The position numbers and the translations under genes are program-made. The notes beneath the pieces are model-generated. The model was given only the letters and a program-made list of their open reading frames with translations, had not been told where the DNA came from and did no database searches. This document shows positions 60,506 to 64,000 of a DNA stretch of 64,000 bases, piece after piece. Position 1 is the stretch's first letter; each line of letters opens with the position of its first letter. Source of the stretch: Chryseosolibacter sp964532595. GTDB taxonomy: Bacteria; Bacteroidota; Bacteroidia; Cytophagales; Cyclobacteriaceae. Location of the stretch: contig CAZHIQ010000015.1 in the NCBI GenBank assembly GCA_964532595.1, positions 1-64,000 of the forward strand. Reading direction: 5' to 3'.

Positions 60506-61930
60506 TCACTGACTGATTGTTTCGTTCGTTTCCGCGACGACTGGTTTGCCTTCTCTTTTCCATTCTGCAACGCCGCCCGAATAATTCTTGACGTTGTGGT
60601 AGCCATGGTGCTTCAACAACGACCACCCTATTGTTGCACGGTCGCCCGACTGGCAGTGAATCACCAGGGGTTCATCTTTTTTGATACGGTCGAGCGACTG
60701 TTCGAGATTCCCTACAAAGATGTGTTCGGCGCCTTCTATGTGGCCCGACTGATATTCCGTGGCGCCACGCAGATCGATAATACGTGTGTCACCGGCGTCG
60801 CGTATTGCCTCGAATTCTTCCAAAGGGATGATATTTCCCTGGGTGGTCTCGCCGCCGATTTGTTTCCACGGTTGAATTCCATCGAGATATCCGACAGCCT
60901 GATCAAGCCCTATACGCATGAGCTTGCGCACGAGATCCTCCGTTTGCGCCGCCCCCGCAATAAGGAGAAAGGGTTCATCATACGAGATAAGCCAACCCAT
61001 CCAGGTGGAGAAGGAGTTGTTGTTCTGAATGTTAATCGCCCCCGGAATGTGCTCTGCCGCAAAGTCGTTTTTCGGGCGGGTGTCAATAACCTTAATGCCT
61101 TTTGCCCGGGCGTCTTTGACTTCTTCGCCCGACAACGGCCGTAGTTTAGGCACCTCGGTAAGCAACGGGCGGTCAACTTTGTTCAGCTTTTTCATCATGG
61201 CAAAGTACCGCGGTGGTTCTGGCTGATCGGAGAGAAGATAGTTGGTGAATCCGGTAGGATCGTTGTCGTAGCGAAACGCCCAGTTTTGGATTTTTTCGTA
61301 ACCAACGGTGGAACTGGACACCGAACCCAAAGCCTTCCCGCAGGCTGAGCCCGCTCCGTGTCCCGGCCACACCTGGACATAATCGGGTAGGGCCGCAAAC
61401 CGCTGGAGCGATTCGTACATTTGCAGCGCTCCCTTTTCCATCGTTCCTTTAATACCCGCCGCCTTTTCAAGCAGATCCGGACGTCCGACGTCGCCGACAA
61501 AGACGAAGTCGCCCGTGAAGACCATCACGGGTTTATCTGACGCAGGTAAATCAGTAAGCAGAAAAATAATATGCTCGGGAGTATGGCCCGGCGTGTGAAG
61601 CACTTCGAACTTAAGATTGCCAACACGGATTTCGTCGCCGTGTTTTAGTCCGACGTGGGAAAATTCATACTGCCAGTCAGGTCCTCCTTCGTCCGACAAG
61701 TAGAGCTTGGCGCCGGTGAGGGCGGCCAGTTCCCGCGATCCCGAGAGAAAATCAGCATGGATATGAGTCTCGGCCACATGGGTGATTTTCATGTTGTTCT
61801 GAGCGGCGATTTCCAGATACGTATCTACATCGCGCTTCGGATCGATGACCATTGCGATGCCTTCTTTCTGGCAGCCGATAAAGTAGCTGGACTGGGCCAG
61901 GCTTTTGTCGTAAACGTGTTGAAAGTGCAT
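60506..61930 (-). CDS. MBL-fold persulfide dioxygenase-like/double-rhodanese fusion
   Basis: A 474-residue cytoplasmic protein in three parts. The N-terminal metallo-beta-lactamase fold (1-250) resembles ETHE1/BLH persulfide dioxygenases, with His56, His58 and Asp60 in HIHADF and later histidines in LHTPGHTPEH. The His found after Asp in two-metal hydrolases is replaced by Phe61, as expected for a mononuclear iron enzyme. Two rhodanese domains follow. The first (about 265-360) has lost its catalytic Cys (loop IAGAAQ). The second (about 375-465) keeps Cys426 in HCQSGDR. It probably oxidises glutathione- or low-molecular-weight persulfides and moves sulfane sulfur. Confidence 0.9.
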   Translation of the reverse strand: MHFQHVYDKSLAQSSYFIGCQKEGIAMVIDPKRDVDTYLEIAAQNNMKITHVAETHIHADFLSGSRELAALTGAKLYLSDEGGPDWQYEFSHVGLKHGDEIRVGNLKFEVLHTPGHTPEHIIFLLTDLPASDKPVMVFTGDFVFVGDVGRPDLLEKAAGIKGTMEKGALQMYESLQRFAALPDYVQVWPGHGAGSACGKALGSVSSSTVGYEKIQNWAFRYDNDPTGFTNYLLSDQPEPPRYFAMMKKLNKVDRPLLTEVPKLRPLSGEEVKDARAKGIKVIDTRPKNDFAAEHIPGAINIQNNNSFSTWMGWLISYDEPFLLIAGAAQTEDLVRKLMRIGLDQAVGYLDGIQPWKQIGGETTQGNIIPLEEFEAIRDAGDTRIIDLRGATEYQSGHIEGAEHIFVGNLEQSLDRIKKDEPLVIHCQSGDRATIGWSLLKHHGYHNVKNYSGGVAEWKREGKPVVAETNETISQ

Positions 61931-62080
61931 GGTGCGTGTGTTTTGGCTAGTGGGCGTCGCGGCCTCACCGGTGTAAAACTAGTGTTTTTTGTTGTTGCGA
62001 GAGACCTGCCGGCGGCGTTGACATTTCACTGAGAACCCGATTTCATCTCCATTTGTTCACCGGGAAGGCTGGCGTTTCTG

Positions 62081-62094
62081 CTGATAATTATCAG
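62081..62094. promoter_or_regulatory. Crp/Fnr-like palindrome between divergent sulfur operons
   Basis: CTGATAATTATCAG is a perfect 14-base palindrome with the TGAT-N4-ATCA core of Crp/Fnr-family sites. It lies 151 bases from the MBL-rhodanese start and 92 bases from the rhodanese start, so it could serve both. No regulator gene of that family is in the window. Confidence 0.5.
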
Positions 62095-62185
62095 GTTGTC
62101 AGAAATGGGTATTGCCGGTGCGAGTTGGTATTATTACGAGACCAAAAAATTGTCAGAACTGCGAAAAGCGCCATAAATTGGGGAT

Positions 62186-62530
62186 ATGTTTCGGATTTTT
62201 AATCGAGCCAAACCGTATTTTGATCTCACCAGTGACGATTTCGCGCGTGCCTATGAATCCTGCGAAAATCCGGTGCTGCTCGACGTTCGAACTTCTCAGG
62301 AGTTTTCTCTTGGAAAAATTCCGGGAGCGATCAACATCGACATAACGCGTGGCGATTTTGAGACGCTGGTCGATGCGTTTGATAGGGAGAGGGTGTACTT
62401 TGTATATTGTCGGGGAGGGAACCGCAGTGTGGCCGCGTGCAGTATACTGGGCAAGAAGGGCTTCCGATCCTATAATCTCGTGAACGGTATCCTTGACTGG
62501 AAGGGCGATTTTGAAGGCACATTCGAGTAA
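62186..62530 (+). CDS. Single-domain rhodanese
   Basis: A 114-residue sulfurtransferase with one rhodanese domain. The catalytic Cys75 lies in the loop YCRGGNRS, and the fold markers LLDVRTSQEFSLGKIPGAINI and ILDWKGD are present. It carries sulfane sulfur as a persulfide. It is first in an operon with two YeeE/YedE-type membrane proteins (14 bases to the next gene), a standard arrangement in which imported sulfur compounds are passed to a rhodanese. Confidence 0.92.
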   Translation: MFRIFNRAKPYFDLTSDDFARAYESCENPVLLDVRTSQEFSLGKIPGAINIDITRGDFETLVDAFDRERVYFVYCRGGNRSVAACSILGKKGFRSYNLVNGILDWKGDFEGTFE

Positions 62531-62544
62531 AATCATCACAATGT

Positions 62545-63114
62545 ATGGAAAGTCTTTTTGACGCGTTGCGGCAACCGTGGCCATGGTACGTGGCAGGGCC
62601 GCTGATAGGATTAACTGTCCCTCTTTTGTTAATTCTTGGAAACAAATCGTTTGGCATCTCTTCGTCGCTAAGACACATATGCGCGGCTTGCATTCCGGCA
62701 AACATTCCTTTTTTCCGATACGAGTGGAGGAGGGAAGCCTGGAATCTCTTTTTCGTTGGCGGCATCTTTGTCGGTGGATTTTTGTCGGTTTTTATCGGAG
62801 CCAACGAACCCGTGTCGGTCGATGAAAACCTGCGTCGGGAACTGGCTGTCTACGGTGTTACTGATTTGTCATCGTTAGTACCTGCCGATCTCTTCAACTT
62901 TGACAGCCTCTTCACGCTGAAAGGATTTCTATTAATGGTTGTCGGAGGATTTTTGGTTGGCTTCGGCACGCGGTATGCCGGCGGATGTACCTCGGGTCAT
63001 GCAATCATGGGCTTGTCGAATCTGCAGTTACCTTCGCTGATTGCAACGTGTTGCTTTATGGCAGGTGGATTTGTTATGGCCAACTTCATTCTTCCTTATA
63101 TACTTGCATTATGA
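62545..63114 (+). CDS. YeeE/YedE-family membrane protein (sulfur transport), subunit 1
   Basis: A 189-residue inner-membrane protein with about five helices. It has the family motif GGCTSGH with the conserved Cys148 in a half-helix, and the opening block GPLIGLTVPLLLILGNKSFG. Full-length YeeE imports thiosulfate through a line of cysteines. Here the transporter is split into two half-size proteins, of which this is the first. It overlaps the second by 4 bases. Confidence 0.9.
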   Translation: MESLFDALRQPWPWYVAGPLIGLTVPLLLILGNKSFGISSSLRHICAACIPANIPFFRYEWRREAWNLFFVGGIFVGGFLSVFIGANEPVSVDENLRRELAVYGVTDLSSLVPADLFNFDSLFTLKGFLLMVVGGFLVGFGTRYAGGCTSGHAIMGLSNLQLPSLIATCCFMAGGFVMANFILPYILAL

Positions 63115-63638
63115 GTTCGATCGAAACCAAGCCCGTTGAACAACCTCTCGAAGACGAAAATATGGATTTCGAGGTGCGCTCGCTTGATGCGGTATGTGTG
63201 AATGAATCATCGCTCACACATCCCTGGTGGTATAATCTGAAGTACCTCGTTGCAGGTGTCATCTTCGGCATTTTACTGGTGAAGTCGGAAGTGATCTCAT
63301 GGTTTCGTATTCAGGAGATGTTCAGACTCCAGTCGTTTCATATGTATGGTGTGATAGGCTCGGCGGTGATGGTAGGCGCACTATCGGTGTGGCTGATCAA
63401 GCGCTTTGATATCCGGACTATCCATGGCGAGAAGATTAGCTTCCAGAAAAAGAAATTCAACAAAGGCAATGTTTACGGCGGGCTGGTCTTTGGTTTTGGA
63501 TGGGCGCTGACAGGCGCGTGCCCCGGCCCGTTGTTCGCGCAGATCGGAACCGGCGCCGTTGTAATTTCGGTCACGCTTCTGAGTGCTATTGTGGGCACGT
63601 GGGTATATGGTTATCTGCGACCTCGCTTACCTCATTAG
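63111..63638 (+). CDS. YeeE/YedE-family (DUF6691-type) membrane protein, subunit 2
   Basis: A 175-residue inner-membrane protein with about four helices, starting at the ATG at 63111 inside the previous stop codon. A 40-residue acidic cytoplasmic N-terminus precedes the first helix. The conserved motif GACPGPL holds Cys137. It pairs with subunit 1 to form a complete thiosulfate or sulfane-sulfur importer, as in PmpA/PmpB-type split YeeE proteins. Confidence 0.9.
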   Translation: MSSIETKPVEQPLEDENMDFEVRSLDAVCVNESSLTHPWWYNLKYLVAGVIFGILLVKSEVISWFRIQEMFRLQSFHMYGVIGSAVMVGALSVWLIKRFDIRTIHGEKISFQKKKFNKGNVYGGLVFGFGWALTGACPGPLFAQIGTGAVVISVTLLSAIVGTWVYGYLRPRLPH

Positions 63639-63768
63639 ATATTCATTGCGTACCCAACTCGCGATCTTGTTTCTTCCTTTGCGCGAGAAGATTTTCTGGT
63701 CCTATGCTCACCGCCGTTGAGCGGTCGTTTACCTATTCACACCCATGAGTGGCCGATTCGTAATGGAA

Positions 63769-63795
63769 TTGTCTTTTGTCATTGCCGTATCTTCG
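63769..63795 (+). promoter_or_regulatory. Putative promoter for the DUF2214 gene
   Basis: TTG at 63769-63771, a 16-base spacer and TATCTTCG at 63788-63795 are close to the Bacteroidota promoter pattern, with one mismatch in the -7 box. It lies 15 bases before the ATG at 63811. Confidence 0.3.
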
Positions 63796-63810
63796 GGCAA
63801 ACACTAGCCA

Positions 63811-64000
63811 ATGGAAATACTTTTGAGATATCTTCACTTCGTCAGCATATTCGTTATCGCCGGAGCTCTTTTAGCTGAAGCTTTTATGCTCAAGGCTACG
63901 ATGACGCGTCATGAGCTGAGGAAAATTCTGTGGATAGACTCCGCTTACGGCATGGCGGCGCTCACGGTGCTTGCGGCGGGTCTTACATTGTGGCTGGGCG
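63811..64000 (+). CDS. DUF2214 family membrane protein (partial, runs off the window)
   Basis: Only the first 63 residues are present. They start MEILLRYLHFVSIFVIAGAL, with one hydrophobic helix, the polar loop KATMTRHELRKILWIDSAYG and the beginning of a second helix (MAALTVLAAGLTLWLG). This is the N-terminal layout of DUF2214, a small four-helix membrane family of unknown function. It follows the sulfur-import operon by 172 bases and has its own promoter-like sequence. Confidence 0.78.
   Translation, partial: MEILLRYLHFVSIFVIAGALLAEAFMLKATMTRHELRKILWIDSAYGMAALTVLAAGLTLWLG

Noticed and set aside
60596..61144. A 182-codon plus-strand open frame opposite the MBL-rhodanese gene
   Set aside because: The minus-strand protein is strongly family-like in the same stretch. 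No promoter or ribosome site supports the plus frame.
1..64000. CRISPR arrays, prophage, insertion sequences, tRNA or rRNA genes
   Set aside because: I looked for regular short repeats, transposase or integrase motifs, terminal inverted repeats and tRNA T-loop patterns and found none convincing. A dedicated scan with tRNA and CRISPR finders would be needed to exclude weak cases.

Overview
The window looks like a chromosomal segment of a free-living Bacteroidota, most likely a Cytophagales-type bacterium. The evidence is a SusC/RagA plus SusD pair, a LytS/LytTR two-component pair, many exported lipoproteins, Tat-exported proteins, DUF983, DUF3606 and WbqC proteins, YtxH proteins, and promoter-like sites that fit the Bacteroidota TTTG / TAnnTTTG consensus. 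Coding density is high. I see no rRNA, tRNA, CRISPR array, prophage or insertion sequence. Two runs of exactly 100 N (36138-36237 and 42671-42770) are assembly gaps, and each splits a carbohydrate enzyme gene.

Region 1 (15-10468) is a tightly packed, same-strand catabolic cluster. It holds two MFS transporters, an FAD oxidoreductase, a Tat-exported EEP-fold hydrolase, a D-2-hydroxyacid dehydrogenase, two tandem FGGY sugar/polyol kinases, a histidine phosphatase and a GDPD lipoprotein. It probably releases and consumes a polyol or sugar acid that may be phosphodiester-linked. Region 2 (10591-15632) encodes three exported proteins: a beta-propeller/HEAT/cytochrome c dehydrogenase, a VCBS-repeat lipoprotein and a Tat-exported NIPSNAP protein.

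Region 3 (15726-20635) has uvrA, a small membrane protein and a LytS/LytTR pair. Region 4 (20638-27615) has an AraC/PchR-like regulator divergent from SusC, SusD and a PepSY membrane protein, a set better matched to siderophore or other metal-chelate uptake than to glycan uptake. Region 5 (27682-34206) is housekeeping: ClpC, WbqC, a YciO-type protein, MltG, a thioesterase and a YihY protein. Region 6 (34233-43026) concerns galactosides and alpha-glucans: galactokinase, aldose 1-epimerase (gapped), GH2, an MFS protein, a PKD-repeat esterase and a trehalose-synthase-like amylase (gapped).

Region 7 (43267-46547) has Hsp20, DUF3606, NAD-type isocitrate dehydrogenase, a Tat-exported dihydrodipicolinate-synthase-like protein and a small zinc-ribbon/alpha-CTD-like protein. 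The last closes a minus-strand operon with SRPBCC and DoxX-like genes. Region 8 (47601-50733) is a NEW3-domain/ABC exporter operon with a well-formed promoter and an adjoining palindrome. Region 9 (50865-56762) has small membrane proteins, an EVE protein, two YtxH paralogues flanking a PAS histidine kinase/response regulator pair, and a LigB-type dioxygenase. Region 10 (56965-60440) has a START protein, a sorbosone-type dehydrogenase with its cytochrome c, and an aldo/keto reductase. Region 11 (60506-63638) is a divergent sulfur-handling locus (MBL-rhodanese fusion; rhodanese plus two YeeE/YedE proteins) around a Crp/Fnr-like palindrome. The window ends inside a DUF2214 gene.
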